The notes: generated from the sequence alone by a model not told the origin. DNA of 64,000 nucleotides from Billgrantia aerodenitrificans (GCF_021404405.1 NZ_JABFTV010000004.1:1-64000), one strand, 5' to 3'. Positions 9,690-17,987 are shown, counted from the stretch's first letter. Program-made: numbers and translations.

Positions 9690-10351
9690 CGGCTGAAGTC
9701 GATGTCGCTGGCCGAAAGAATCGCCTGGACCCGGTTGCTCACGCCGAGCTTGCGCAGGATCGCCGAGACGTGGGCCTTGACCGTGGTCTCGGCGATGTTG
9801 AGGTTGTAGGCGATCATCTTGTTGGATTCGCCGCGGGTCATGCGTTCGAGCACCTGGATCTGCTTGCGGGTCAGGGTCTCGAGCTGTTCGGCGCTGATGC
9901 TGCGCTCGTTCGGCTCGTGAGCCCGGGCGGCACTGGCACGCATGATCTCCGAGGGCAGGTAGATGTTGCCCTCCAGTATCTGGGCGATGGCCTTGATCAA
10001 CTGCTCCTTGGGCGAGGACTTGGTCAGAAAGCCGACCGCCCCGCAGGAGACCGCCTGCAGCATGACGTTCTTGTCCTCTTCGGCGGAGATGATCGCCACC
10101 GGGATGGTGGGCGCCTCGTTGCGCAGCTGCAGCAGACCGGTGAGGCCGCTCATGCCGGGCATGTTGAGGTCGAGCAGGATCAGGTCCAGATCCTCCTCGT
10201 CGGCGGTCACGGCGAGGGTGGCGTCGAGGTCCGCCGTTTCCAGCAGCTCGCTGCCGGGAAAGCCGTCGCCGACCACCCGGGCGATGGCCTCGCGGAACAG
10301 CGGATGATCGTCGGCGATCAGGATACGGTAGCTGGGGGCTTGGTCGTGCAT
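9671..10351 (-). CDS. agmR: NarL/LuxR-type response regulator, AgmR-like
   Basis: The 226-residue regulator has a receiver domain (about 8-125) with acidic pair Asp14-Asp15, phospho-acceptor Asp61 in [13 protein letters not shown] and Lys111, and a C-terminal LuxR helix-turn-helix (about 158-215: [31 protein letters not shown]). Its sequence resembles, from memory, Pseudomonas AgmR/ErbR, the activator of PQQ biosynthesis and quinoprotein alcohol dehydrogenase genes. It is the only response regulator gene beside the two hybrid kinases of this locus, so it is the likely output and the best candidate for binding the shared CTACGACCAAGG boxes. AAGGA precedes its ATG, which lies inside the end of the upstream rhodanese-like gene (34-base overlap). 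Confidence 0.85.
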   Translation of the reverse strand: MHDQAPSYRILIADDHPLFREAIARVVGDGFPGSELLETADLDATLAVTADEEDLDLILLDLNMPGMSGLTGLLQLRNEAPTIPVAIISAEEDKNVMLQAVSCGAVGFLTKSSPKEQLIKAIAQILEGNIYLPSEIMRASAARAHEPNERSISAEQLETLTRKQIQVLERMTRGESNKMIAYNLNIAETTVKAHVSAILRKLGVSNRVQAILSASDIDFSRYLRKP

Positions 10352-10986
10352 CTTGTCGTTATCCTTGTAGTCGTACGTCGTGGGGCCTGGCGCCCAGTAG
10401 CGGCGAATGGCGGCAGGCGCGGGGCGGCGCTCTCCAGCGGCTGGCCGTCCGCCTCCCAGCTGTCGATACCGTCACGATACCAGTAAAGACGCTGGTAACC
10501 CGCCTCGGCCAGGCGCTTCACCGCATTCCAGGAGAGCCAGCAATCCGAACGGCACAGCACCACGATGGGATGGTGCGGGTCGCCGCCGCTGGCTGCGCCG
10601 ACCTCGTCGAGCAGGTAGCCCACCCAATCGTGCCGGCTGTAGTACCAGTCGTCGTCGAGATGACCGAGCCCGGTATTGGGCAGCCACAGCGCGCCCGGGA
10701 CGGAGCGGTGCGGCTCGCTCTGCAGAAAGCGGCCATGGCGAAAGGTGAGGTTGATCACGTCGATGGCCAGCGCGGGGGGGCTGGCGCCGAGCAGCTCGAC
10801 CACCGCCGCGGTGTCCACCGTCTCCGCGCCCGGTGCGGTGGCGGGAGTGGGGCTGCGATAGCGGTCGATGCGATAGCCCCGCTCCGAGAACAGCAGCGGA
10901 TCCTCGCCCGGGGCGGCAGCACCGGAAGTGGCCGGGCAAAGTACCGCCAGCAGCAGGGCGGCCAGTATCCGCTTCGCTATCCTCAT
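10318..10986 (-). CDS. PQQ-dependent catabolism-associated CxxxCW rhodanese-like protein
   Basis: The predicted secreted protein of 222 residues begins [23 protein letters not shown], a clear signal peptide. An upstream ATG at 11022 would add twelve hydrophilic residues and lacks a good ribosome binding site, so 10986 was chosen. It contains a single rhodanese-like domain ending in [20 protein letters not shown], the CxxxCW signature of the family found beside PQQ alcohol dehydrogenases (TIGR03865, named from memory). The double cysteine suggests a thiol or metal role in the periplasm; the exact function is unknown. It precedes agmR on the same strand with a 34-base overlap, and a divergent promoter region separates it from the ABC importer at 11132. 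Confidence 0.82.
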   Translation of the reverse strand: MRIAKRILAALLLAVLCPATSGAAAPGEDPLLFSERGYRIDRYRSPTPATAPGAETVDTAAVVELLGASPPALAIDVINLTFRHGRFLQSEPHRSVPGALWLPNTGLGHLDDDWYYSRHDWVGYLLDEVGAASGGDPHHPIVVLCRSDCWLSWNAVKRLAEAGYQRLYWYRDGIDSWEADGQPLESAAPRLPPFAATGRQAPRRTTTRITTRCTTKPPATVS

Positions 10987-11040
10987 GGCGTGCTTCCCGT
11001 GGCCTCTTGGAACTAGCCTCATAGCGCTATGGGACTCTCT

Positions 11041-11051
11041 TTTGTCGTAAG
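11041..11051 (-). promoter_or_regulatory. Degenerate copy of the shared box in a divergent promoter
   Basis: The minus strand reads CTTACGACAAA, close to CTACGACCAAGG in its TACGAC core. A related TTTGTCG recurs 24 bases further on (11065-11071). The region 10987-11131 separates two divergent genes and must hold both promoters. Assignment is tentative. Confidence 0.3.
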
Positions 11052-11131
11052 CCGGAATTGCACCTTTGTCGCGAAGCGTAAAGCACGAAAGTACTATTCT
11101 GCCGCGACAGGCAGCTCCTTAGTCTGAAGAC

Positions 11132-12118
11132 ATGAAGACACCGAGCCTTGCCAAGTTCCTGCCGCTGGCCCGCGCTGCGCTGCTGCTCGCGCTGCTGGTC
11201 GCCGCCGACAGCCTGCGCGCCGAGCCGCCGCTGCTGCGCCTCAGCGTGCTGCAGTTCGGCACCGCCCACTGGGAGCTGGACCATCTGCAGCGCCACGGCC
11301 TCGACCGGGACGAGGGCTTCGTGCTCGACGTGCGCCTGGTGGCCAACCTGCCGGCCTCGCGCATCGCCGTCTCCAGCGGCGATGTGGATGGTGCCGTGGT
11401 CGATCTTACCTGGGCCCAGGCGCGGCATGTGGCGGGGCACTCCTACCGCTATCTACCCTATTCCTCGCAGATGGGCGACGTGCTGGCCGCTCCCGGGGCG
11501 CCCATTCACGATATCGAGGACCTGCGCGGCAAGCGCATCGGCGTGGCCGGCGGCCCCGACAGCAAGGGTTGGGTGCTGCTGACCCGGGCGGCACAGGCCC
11601 GGGGCATGGCACTGGAGCGTGAGGCGCAGGTGCAGTTCGGCGCGCCACCGCTGCTGAGCCAGGCCTTTCGCCGCGGGCAGTTCGACGTGCTGGTGACCTT
11701 CTGGCACTTCGCTGCCGAGCTGACCGCCGCCGGTGAGGCCGACGTGGCGCTGCCCATGGACTCGCTGCTGGCCAGCCTGGACATTCCCACCGGCCTGCCC
11801 ATTCTGGGCTACGTCTTCCATGATTCTTGGGCCGACGACCACCAGGCATTGGTGGCCGGCTTCGCCCGCGCCGTGGCGCGCACCAAACGGCAGTTGCGCG
11901 ACGACCCCGACCACTGGGAGGCGCTGCGCCCGCTGATGCGCGTAAGCGACGACGCCCACTTCACCGCGCTGCGCCAAGGCTACCTGCAGGGCATTCCCGA
12001 ACCGCTGGACGAGGCACGGGTGGCGGCGCTGCAACGGCTGCTGGTCATGGCCGGCAGCGCCGCGGAGGAGGTGATGCCCGTCCGGCTCTTCGTGCTCGAT
12101 CCGGGCGGCGTGCCATGA
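11132..12118 (+). CDS. ABC importer substrate-binding protein, NitT/TauT/SsuA type
   Basis: The 328-residue protein starts with a signal peptide (positively charged start, LARAALLLALLVAADSLRA). It continues with an NMT1/SsuA-like periplasmic binding fold: a SRIAVSSGDVDGAVVDL segment near 85, DIEDLRGKRIGVAGGPDSKGW near 130, and FRRGQFDVLVTFWHF near 185. Its stop overlaps the permease start (ATGA, 12115-12118), so it forms a complete importer with the next two genes. Members of this family bind nitrate, taurine, sulfonates or thiamine precursors, and the ligand here cannot be told. Its place inside a PQQ/lanthanide alcohol oxidation locus hints at uptake of something that serves this pathway, which is inference only. 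Confidence 0.8.
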   Translation: MKTPSLAKFLPLARAALLLALLVAADSLRAEPPLLRLSVLQFGTAHWELDHLQRHGLDRDEGFVLDVRLVANLPASRIAVSSGDVDGAVVDLTWAQARHVAGHSYRYLPYSSQMGDVLAAPGAPIHDIEDLRGKRIGVAGGPDSKGWVLLTRAAQARGMALEREAQVQFGAPPLLSQAFRRGQFDVLVTFWHFAAELTAAGEADVALPMDSLLASLDIPTGLPILGYVFHDSWADDHQALVAGFARAVARTKRQLRDDPDHWEALRPLMRVSDDAHFTALRQGYLQGIPEPLDEARVAALQRLLVMAGSAAEEVMPVRLFVLDPGGVP

Positions 12119-12891
12119 GGCGCTCGGCGCTCGCCTGCTGGGTGGTCCTGCCGCTGCTGGTGGGGCTGTGGGGCGTGCTGGCCTGGCAGTTGGACACCTC
12201 CCTACTGCCCTCGCCGGCGGCGGTACTCAACACCCTGCAACGGGAGGCGGCCAGCGGCGAGCTGCAGCGTCATCTGGCCGTGACCCTGCAGCGGGTCGCG
12301 CTCAGTTTCCTGCTGGCGATGGCCTTCGGCAGTCTGATCGGCATCGCCATGGGACGCCTGGCCTGGCTCGATGCCCTGCTGGACCCGCTGCTGGTGCTGC
12401 TGCTCAACCTGCCGGCGCTGGTGCTGATCATCCTGCTCTACGTCTGGTTCGGTCTGGTGGAGGCCGCGGCGATCCTGGCAGTGGTCATCAACAAGGTACC
12501 CAACGTCGCCGTCACCTTGCGCGAGGGGGCGCGCAGTCTCGATCCGAGGCTGGAGCAGATGGCGCGTGTCTACGGTTTTTCTTCCCTCATGCGCCTGTGG
12601 CACGTGTGGCTGCCGCAGCTGTTTCCCTACCTGATGGCGGCGACCCGCGGCGGGCTGGCGCTGATCTGGAAGATCGTGCTGGTGGTCGAGCTGCTGGGGC
12701 GCTCCGATGGCGTCGGCTTCCAGCTGCATCTGGCGTTCCAGGTCTTCGACGTGGCCGGACTGCTGGCCTACAGCCTGGCGTTCATCGCCATCGTGCAGCT
12801 GATCGAGCTCGGTCTGCTGCAGCCGCTGGAGCGCCGCGCCACACGCTGGCGCCGTACCGGAGTCGAACATGCCGGAGCCGAACATGGCTGA
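12115..12891 (+). CDS. ABC importer permease, NitT/TauT type
   Basis: This inner-membrane permease has 258 residues with about six hydrophobic segments. The start is the ATG overlapping the binding-protein stop; it gives an N-terminal membrane helix (RSALACWVVLPLLVGLWGVL). The cytoplasmic EAA-like loop falls in the REGARSLDPRLEQMARVYG region near residues 138-156, where the ATPase docks. It matches the SsuC/TauC/NrtB group of BPD_transp_1 permeases in size and layout. Its end overlaps the ATPase gene by 23 bases. Substrate unknown. Confidence 0.82.
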   Translation: MRRSALACWVVLPLLVGLWGVLAWQLDTSLLPSPAAVLNTLQREAASGELQRHLAVTLQRVALSFLLAMAFGSLIGIAMGRLAWLDALLDPLLVLLLNLPALVLIILLYVWFGLVEAAAILAVVINKVPNVAVTLREGARSLDPRLEQMARVYGFSSLMRLWHVWLPQLFPYLMAATRGGLALIWKIVLVVELLGRSDGVGFQLHLAFQVFDVAGLLAYSLAFIAIVQLIELGLLQPLERRATRWRRTGVEHAGAEHG

Positions 12892-13549
12892 GTTCGACGT
12901 GCCGGCGGGCCACGCCATCCTGGCGCCCATGAGCCTCAAGGTGGCGCCGGGCGACCATATCTGTCTGCTCGGCCCCTCCGGCATCGGCAAGACCACCCTG
13001 CTCAACCGCCTGGCCGGCCTGGAGCGGGGCCAGCCGCGGCCGACGCTGCGCATCGGCTATCTGTTTCAGGAGCATCGCCTGCTGCCCTGGCGTACGCTGC
13101 GCGACAACCTGCGCCTGGTTGGGGTCGGCCGCGACCAGGTGGAGCCGCTGCTGGCCCGAGTCGGGCTGGAGCAGGCCGCCGACCGCTACCCCGATCAGCT
13201 GTCGCTGGGCATGGCCCGGCGTGCCGCCCTGGCACGCTGCCTGGCCATGCGCCCCGATCTGCTGCTGCTGGACGAACCCTTCGCCTCTCTGGACCCGCAC
13301 CGCGCCGACGAGCTGAAAGGCTTGATCCGCATGCTGCTGAAGCAGTTTCCCGCCATGGCCATGATCTGCGTGACCCACGAGGCGCGCGACGCCGAGGCGC
13401 TGGCCAATCGCATCTGGTATCTGGCGGGGCGCCCCGCCCACCTGCGCTACGATGCTCGGCTCGATGCCGAGGCCCACGCCGGGCTGGCCCGGCGCCTGGA
13501 GGCGCTGGGGCGTCAGGCGTCCGGGGAGTCTCTCTCGATCGAAAATTAG
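12869..13549 (+). CDS. ABC importer ATPase, NitT/TauT type, with degenerate signature motif
   Basis: The 226-residue ATPase energises the importer encoded just upstream. Walker A (GPSGIGKTT), a Q-loop (LFQEHRLLPW), Walker B (LLLLDEPFASLD) and the switch His (VTHEARDA) are present. The ABC signature reads LSLGMARRAAL instead of the LSGGxxQR pattern usual for SsuB/TauB, so the first signature glycine is replaced by Leu. The protein is also shorter than most relatives (about 250). An internal ATG at 12884 is an alternative start. The coding end overlaps the convergent pedC end by a few bases (stop codons at 13546-13549). Confidence 0.82.
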   Translation: MPEPNMAEFDVPAGHAILAPMSLKVAPGDHICLLGPSGIGKTTLLNRLAGLERGQPRPTLRIGYLFQEHRLLPWRTLRDNLRLVGVGRDQVEPLLARVGLEQAADRYPDQLSLGMARRAALARCLAMRPDLLLLDEPFASLDPHRADELKGLIRMLLKQFPAMAMICVTHEARDAEALANRIWYLAGRPAHLRYDARLDAEAHAGLARRLEALGRQASGESLSIEN

Positions 13550-14352
13550 TTAATGCGCATGCCAAGTAGCCTGGTCCGCTGCGGCCGAAAGCCGCCGATT
13601 GCCAGCGTGGCCAGCACCAGAGTGGTGGCAAGCGTGATGGTGGCCGCCTCGCCGTTCCACTGCAGATAAAGCGCGAAGCGCAGCGTCTCGACGGCGTGGG
13701 TGAAGGGGTTGAGCAGACACAGCTGATAGATCCAGGGGCTGGCTTCCTGCATGCGCCATAGCGGATAGAGCGCCGAGGAGAGAAAGAACATCGGAAAGAT
13801 GACGAAGTTCATGACCCCGGCGAAGTTCTCCAGCTGCTTGATCCAGGTGGCGATCAGCAGCCCCAGCGCCCCCAGCATCAGCGATGCCAGCAGCAGCGCG
13901 GGCAGCACCGCCAGGTAGCCCTCGAGCGGCGGACGCACGCCGACGCCCCAGCGGGCGATGAGCAGGAAGACGTACACCTGGGCGACCGAGACGCTGCCCA
14001 TGGCCAGCAGCTTGGTCAGTAGCAGGAAAGGGCGCGGCAGGGGGCTGGTGAGCAGCACCCGCATGGAGCCCAGCTCACGGTCGTAGACCATCGAGAGCGC
14101 GCCCTGCATGGAGTTGAACAGGATGATCATGCCGCACAGCCCGGGCACGATGTAGGTCTCGTAGGTGATGTAGGTCACATAGGGCGGGATGATGGACACC
14201 CCCAGCACCATGCGGAAGCCGGCGGCGAACACCACCAGCCACAGCAATGGCCGGACCAGGGCGCTGGCGAAGCGCGTACGCTGCTGCCAGAAGCGCAGCC
14301 ATTCGCGCTTCTGCACGCCCACAAAGCAGTACCAGTAATCGCGCGGTGTCAT
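13546..14352 (-). CDS. pedC: ABC-2 type exporter permease, PedC-like
   Basis: The 268-residue membrane protein has six hydrophobic segments of the ABC-2 type (MVLGVSIIPPYVTYITYETY loop, PLPRPFLLLTKLLAMGS, and the FFLSSALYPLW motif near residue 200). It matches the permease family of PQQ alcohol dehydrogenase loci (PedC, TIGR03861 from memory). The ATG at 14352 overlaps the ATPase stop (ATGA, 14349-14352), which fixes the start. In Pseudomonas putida the PedA1A2BC system is needed for efficient lanthanide-dependent growth, so a role in lanthanide or lanthanide-chelator handling is plausible here. It is the last gene of the five-gene minus-strand operon that begins at 17802. Confidence 0.85.
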   Translation of the reverse strand: MTPRDYWYCFVGVQKREWLRFWQQRTRFASALVRPLLWLVVFAAGFRMVLGVSIIPPYVTYITYETYIVPGLCGMIILFNSMQGALSMVYDRELGSMRVLLTSPLPRPFLLLTKLLAMGSVSVAQVYVFLLIARWGVGVRPPLEGYLAVLPALLLASLMLGALGLLIATWIKQLENFAGVMNFVIFPMFFLSSALYPLWRMQEASPWIYQLCLLNPFTHAVETLRFALYLQWNGEAATITLATTLVLATLAIGGFRPQRTRLLGMRIN

Positions 14353-15077
14353 GCCACGGCCTCCCGGGTCAGGCTGTGGAAGGTCTCGGTCAGGCTGGTG
14401 CCGCCATGGCGGCGGCACAGCGCCTCGCCGGTCTCGTCGGCCAGCAGCCGACCGCGGTGCAACACCAGCACTCGATCCCCGTCGCCGATCTCCTCGATGA
14501 GATGGGTGGCCCACAGCACGGTGAGCCCCCGTTCGCGGCACAGCCCCCGCACGTGGGCATTGAGTGCCGTTCGACTGTCGAGATCGAGCCCGGCGGTGGC
14601 CTCGTCGAGCAGCAGCAGGGCAGGGCGGTGCAGCAGGGCACGGGCGATCTCCACGCGGCGGCGGTGGCCGCCGTTGAGCCGGCGCACCGGCGTGCGGGCG
14701 TGCATGTCCAGCCGCTGGCGCTCGAGCTCTTCCGCGCAGCGCCGGCGGGCCTCGCGTGGTGACATGCCGTGCAGGGCGGCGTGATAGAGCAGGTTCTGCA
14801 TCACGTTGAGATCCAGGTCCAGGGCGTTCTGCTGAAACACCACGCCCATATGGCGCATCACCGCGGCCGGCTGGCGCCGGAGCGAGCGGCCGCCCAGCAG
14901 CAGATCGCCCTGCTGCAGCGCAAGCAGTCGCGTGAGCAGGCCGAACAGGGTCGATTTGCCGGCGCCGTTGGGGCCCAGCAGGGCGTGGAAACGGCCGGAG
15001 GCCAGCGTGAAGCTGACCTCCTGCAGGACGGGATCGTGCCGATAGCGATAGCCGATATCGAGGGCTTGCACGTTCAT
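14349..15077 (-). CDS. pedB: ABC exporter ATPase, PedB-like
   Basis: The 242-residue ATPase partners the PedC-like permease. It has Walker A GPNGAGKST (about 35-43), Q-loop VVFQQNALD, signature LNGGHRRRVEIARAL, Walker B LLLLDEATAGLD and switch His in ATHLIEE. The NGG signature and overall sequence fit the ATP-binding subunit of the PQQ-dependent alcohol dehydrogenase system (TIGR03864, from memory). It overlaps both neighbours by four bases, so it is coupled to the beta-propeller gene upstream and to pedC downstream. Confidence 0.87.
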   Translation of the reverse strand: MNVQALDIGYRYRHDPVLQEVSFTLASGRFHALLGPNGAGKSTLFGLLTRLLALQQGDLLLGGRSLRRQPAAVMRHMGVVFQQNALDLDLNVMQNLLYHAALHGMSPREARRRCAEELERQRLDMHARTPVRRLNGGHRRRVEIARALLHRPALLLLDEATAGLDLDSRTALNAHVRGLCRERGLTVLWATHLIEEIGDGDRVLVLHRGRLLADETGEALCRRHGGTSLTETFHSLTREAVA

Positions 15078-16057
15078 GACCGGGATCCCGAGGTGATCTT
15101 CACTCCCCAGGGGAAGCGGCCCACGTCGATGGTCTTGATCACCTCCAGCTTGTCCACGTCGATCACCGAGACGTCGCCGCTCACGCCGTTGGTGGTGAGC
15201 AGTGTCTTTTCATCCGGGCTGAGCGCTACCTGCCATACCCGGGCGCCCACCAGCAGGTAGTCGAGCACCTCGAAGGTCTGGGCATCCACCACGGCGATAT
15301 GGTTGGCCGGGCCCAGGGCGACGAAGGCGTAGCGACCGTCGGAGGTGAGCTGGATGCCCACCGGCTGGACCCGGTCCTGATTCACCCCGGGGATGCGAAA
15401 ATCGATGGTGTGGATCTCTTCGAGACTCTCGACGTCGATGATGTGCACGGTGCCGCCGATTTCCGCCGAGGCCCACAGCAGGGCGTCGTCACGGGTGAAC
15501 TCCACGTGGCGCGGGCGGGAGCCGATGACGATGTTCTTTTCGATCTCGAAGGTCTCGGTGTTGATCCAGTGCAGCATGTTGGAGGTCTCGCTGGTGTTCA
15601 CCGCCCAGCGGCCGTCGTGGCTCACCCCCATGCCCTCAGGCTCGATGCCGACCTCGATCTGGGCCAGCACGCGCTTGGTTTCCACGTCGAGCACGGTGAC
15701 CAGGGCATCGTCCTCGTTGGCAATGTAGAGATGCCGCCCGTTGGGGTGCAGGGCGAACTGCTCCGGGTCCTCGCCGGAGGGCAGGGTATCGATGACGCGG
15801 CGCGTGGCCAGGTCGACCACCTGAACGGCGTCGTCGTCGCTGGCGCAGACATAGAGCAGGCTCTCGTCGGGGGAGAGCAGGATGCCGCGCGGGCGCTGGC
15901 CGACGGGGAAGGTGTCCACCACCTCCAGAGTGGCCATGTCGATCACCGAGATGGTGTGATCGCGCTCGTTGGAGACGTAGGCCAGACTCTGGGCCCACAC
16001 CGAAGAGGAGAGGCCAAACATCAACACGGCGGCGGCAAGACGGATGGGGAGTTTCAT
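15074..16057 (-). CDS. PQQ-dependent catabolism-associated beta-propeller protein
   Basis: The 327-residue periplasmic protein has a signal peptide (MKLPIRLAAAVLMFGLSSSVWAQ) followed by about seven YVTN-type blades. Repeated units such as AYVSNERDHTISVIDMATLE, LYVCASDDDAVQVVDLATR and LYIANEDDALVTVLDVETK show the propeller. Such proteins accompany the ABC exporter of PQQ alcohol dehydrogenase loci (TIGR03866, from memory) and probably act as its periplasmic partner. AGGAG lies just before the ATG. The end overlaps pedB by four bases. Confidence 0.87.
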   Translation of the reverse strand: MKLPIRLAAAVLMFGLSSSVWAQSLAYVSNERDHTISVIDMATLEVVDTFPVGQRPRGILLSPDESLLYVCASDDDAVQVVDLATRRVIDTLPSGEDPEQFALHPNGRHLYIANEDDALVTVLDVETKRVLAQIEVGIEPEGMGVSHDGRWAVNTSETSNMLHWINTETFEIEKNIVIGSRPRHVEFTRDDALLWASAEIGGTVHIIDVESLEEIHTIDFRIPGVNQDRVQPVGIQLTSDGRYAFVALGPANHIAVVDAQTFEVLDYLLVGARVWQVALSPDEKTLLTTNGVSGDVSVIDVDKLEVIKTIDVGRFPWGVKITSGSRS

Positions 16058-16105
16058 TGTTCTGCTCCTGTAGTTCGGCAGGCAAGGAGGTCGGCGGGCA
16101 AGGCG

Positions 16106-17290
16106 TCAGTCGCGCAGGCGACAGCGGCTTTCCGGACGGTCGTAGCCCAGGGTGTCTAGCTCGGTGTGCTGGTGAAGGAAGCCCTCGAACGGGGCCATGG
16201 CCACCAGGCTGTTGGGGTGAGCCAGCGGCACCGGCTGGCGCAGCTGGCCGTTCCAGTCGCGGAAGCTCAGCGGCCGGCCCTTGAAGGCGGCCAGCTCGAA
16301 GTCGTCGCCGAGCAGATAGTCGCGCAGGATCTCCATGTCGGCGCTCTCGGTGCGCGTCACGGCTTCCCCCACGGCGCGTACCGCCGCCCAGGCGGCGTAG
16401 TCGGTGCCGGTCATGGGGCGCTCGGCCTGCTTGGCGAAGCGGTTCTGCAACTGCGCTGCCCCCCACGCCTCGATGGCCGGGTGCCAGGCGTCCGGCGACA
16501 TGCCCTGGGTGCCTACCACCGGCCTGGGCAGCCAGGTGTTGAAGGGCACGAAGTCGCCGAAGTCGTTGCGCTCGTCGGCCACCACCACCACGTCGTAGTC
16601 GGGCCCCTGGGTGAACAGCGGCAGCTCGGCGGAAGCGTTGCGGCGCATGTCGGCCTCGAAGGTCCACTCCTTGTCGGTGACCACGTTCAAGGCGAACTTC
16701 TGCGCCGAGCGGCGGAAGGCCTCGGCCCAGGCCCGGTCGTCGTCGGTCGTTCCGCTGATCAGAAACACCGAGCGCCAGCGGCGCACGTTCAACCACTGGG
16801 CCAGGGCATCGGTGAGCATGGCGTGGCTGGGGACGGTGTGCAGCAGATAGGGGGAGCACTCGTCGAGGCGCAGCGAGACGTCACGCGCGCCGGCATTGAA
16901 CAGCAGGGCGCGCTCGCCGCCGATCTCGCTCGCCTTGCGCAGGGTCGTAGCCGGCACGTTCAGCACGATCAACTCGATGTCGGCATCGAGCATGGTGGCC
17001 AGCGCTTCCAGCAGGGCGTCCTCACTGCCCAGGATGGCGCTCTCGAGTTGATAGTGCTGGCCGAGAAAGCGGCCGGTACTCAGGTTGTCGTTGATCGCCA
17101 GCTGCGCCCCCTGCAGGCCGGCGTCTTCGGGCTCGGGGGTCAGCCGGGCCAGCGCCGGCCCACGGTCGGGCTGCCACTGCAGGTAGCCGAAACGCACCTC
17201 GAGCGTATCGGCCTGGGCCAGGGGGGCGAGCAGGCAGGTGGCGAGGAACACGCCGCCGGCCAGGCAACGGCTAAGTGGGGACTCTTTCAT
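16106..17290 (-). CDS. ABC transporter substrate-binding protein of the PQQ alcohol dehydrogenase system
   Basis: The 394-residue secreted protein has a signal peptide ending near LAPLAQA and a type I periplasmic binding fold of the branched-chain amino acid receptor kind (GAQLAINDNLSTGRFLGQ, a VFLISGTTDDDRAWAEAFRRS lobe, GTDYAAWAAVRAVGEAV). It fits the binding-protein family tied to PQQ-dependent alcohol dehydrogenases (TIGR03863, from memory). It sits between the cupredoxin-like gene and the beta-propeller gene in the operon ending with pedC. A binding protein beside an ABC-2 exporter is unusual in general but typical of these loci. Ligand unknown. Confidence 0.85.
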   Translation of the reverse strand: MKESPLSRCLAGGVFLATCLLAPLAQADTLEVRFGYLQWQPDRGPALARLTPEPEDAGLQGAQLAINDNLSTGRFLGQHYQLESAILGSEDALLEALATMLDADIELIVLNVPATTLRKASEIGGERALLFNAGARDVSLRLDECSPYLLHTVPSHAMLTDALAQWLNVRRWRSVFLISGTTDDDRAWAEAFRRSAQKFALNVVTDKEWTFEADMRRNASAELPLFTQGPDYDVVVVADERNDFGDFVPFNTWLPRPVVGTQGMSPDAWHPAIEAWGAAQLQNRFAKQAERPMTGTDYAAWAAVRAVGEAVTRTESADMEILRDYLLGDDFELAAFKGRPLSFRDWNGQLRQPVPLAHPNSLVAMAPFEGFLHQHTELDTLGYDRPESRCRLRD

Positions 17291-17322
17291 GATCGGCTCC
17301 TGTAGGGCAGTGAAAGGTCAGG

Positions 17323-17802
17323 TCACTGCACGATGAAGGTGCCGGTCACACCGCGCTCTTCCAGACCGGCGCAGGCCCATTCGTAGGTGCCAGGGCGAAT
17401 GGGTACGAAGAACAGCTCCGCCTCGCCCTCCCGCTCGAACTCCAGCTCGGTGAGCGTGGGCGCCTTGATCTCGACGTTGCCCACCTCGATCTTGCGCAGC
17501 CAGGCGTTCTTGAAGAAGGCAGGCGCCACCCAGGCGCACTCCTGCATGCCGGTGGCCTCGATCACCAGGCGGTAGGACTGCCCGGTCTCCATGTGATGTT
17601 CGCGTACCGATACGCCGAGCATGCTCTCGCCGGTGCCGATCACCAGCCGTTCCAGGCGTTCGGGTCGGGTGGCGAGATCTCCGGCCGCCAGGGCCAGGGT
17701 CGAGGAGAGGCCCAGGGCCGCAGCGAGTAGTGCCAGGCCGAGCTGACGGCGGGTAGGGTGCGTGGGGTGTGCGACCGGTGAGGTAAGGGGGGCGTCAGTC
17801 AT
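17323..17802 (-). CDS. Cupredoxin-like periplasmic protein lacking canonical copper ligands
   Basis: The 159-residue protein has a twin-arginine-like leader (TRRQLGLALLAAALG near residue 17) followed by a cupredoxin-like beta-sandwich. The C-terminal hairpin reads GTYEWACAGLEERGVTG where classical cupredoxins have a Cys-x-x-x-His-x-x-x-x-Met loop. The Cys is kept, but the His and the Met are replaced, so type I copper binding is doubtful. A second Cys lies in MQECAWVAP. It is the first gene of the minus-strand operon with the PedBC exporter, and three tandem repeats lie just upstream. Its role is unknown; electron transfer or metal binding are possibilities. Confidence 0.75.
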   Translation of the reverse strand: MTDAPLTSPVAHPTHPTRRQLGLALLAAALGLSSTLALAAGDLATRPERLERLVIGTGESMLGVSVREHHMETGQSYRLVIEATGMQECAWVAPAFFKNAWLRKIEVGNVEIKAPTLTELEFEREGEAELFFVPIRPGTYEWACAGLEERGVTGTFIVQ

Positions 17803-17814
17803 GTTCTTGTCCTT

Positions 17815-17859
17815 GTTGTCGTGATGAGAGTTGTCGTGATGAGGGTTGTCATGACGATC
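17815..17859 (-). repeat. Three tandem 15-bp repeats upstream of the cupredoxin-like gene
   Basis: Copies are GTTGTCGTGATGAGA (17815-17829), GTTGTCGTGATGAGG (17830-17844) and the degenerate GTTGTCATGACGATC (17845-17859). They start 13 bases before the gene's ATG, inside its leader. The core TCACGACAAC occurs inverted at 18071-18080 near the pedF start. They may be operator sites or a repeat-derived leader. Confidence 0.6.
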
Positions 17860-17975
17860 GTTCGTGTGAGGGATGAGAAGCAGTTCAGCACTTCATCCGC
17901 AGATGGCCCATGCCACCATGGGGCCCTTGTGCTCCTCCCAAGGGCTTACGACGGGAGCAGGGCGGGAAAAGCGAA

Positions 17976-17987
17976 CTACGACCAAGG
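17976..17987 (+). promoter_or_regulatory. CTACGACCAAGG box upstream of pedF
   Basis: This is an exact copy of the 12-base sequence also found (inverted) at 5814-5825. It lies 124 bases before the pedF ATG and 174 bases before the divergent cupredoxin-like gene. Regulator binding is inferred. Confidence 0.55.

Noticed and set aside
17815..17859. Short CRISPR-like repeat array
   Set aside because: The units are directly adjacent without spacers and only three in number, so they are tandem repeats, not a CRISPR array.
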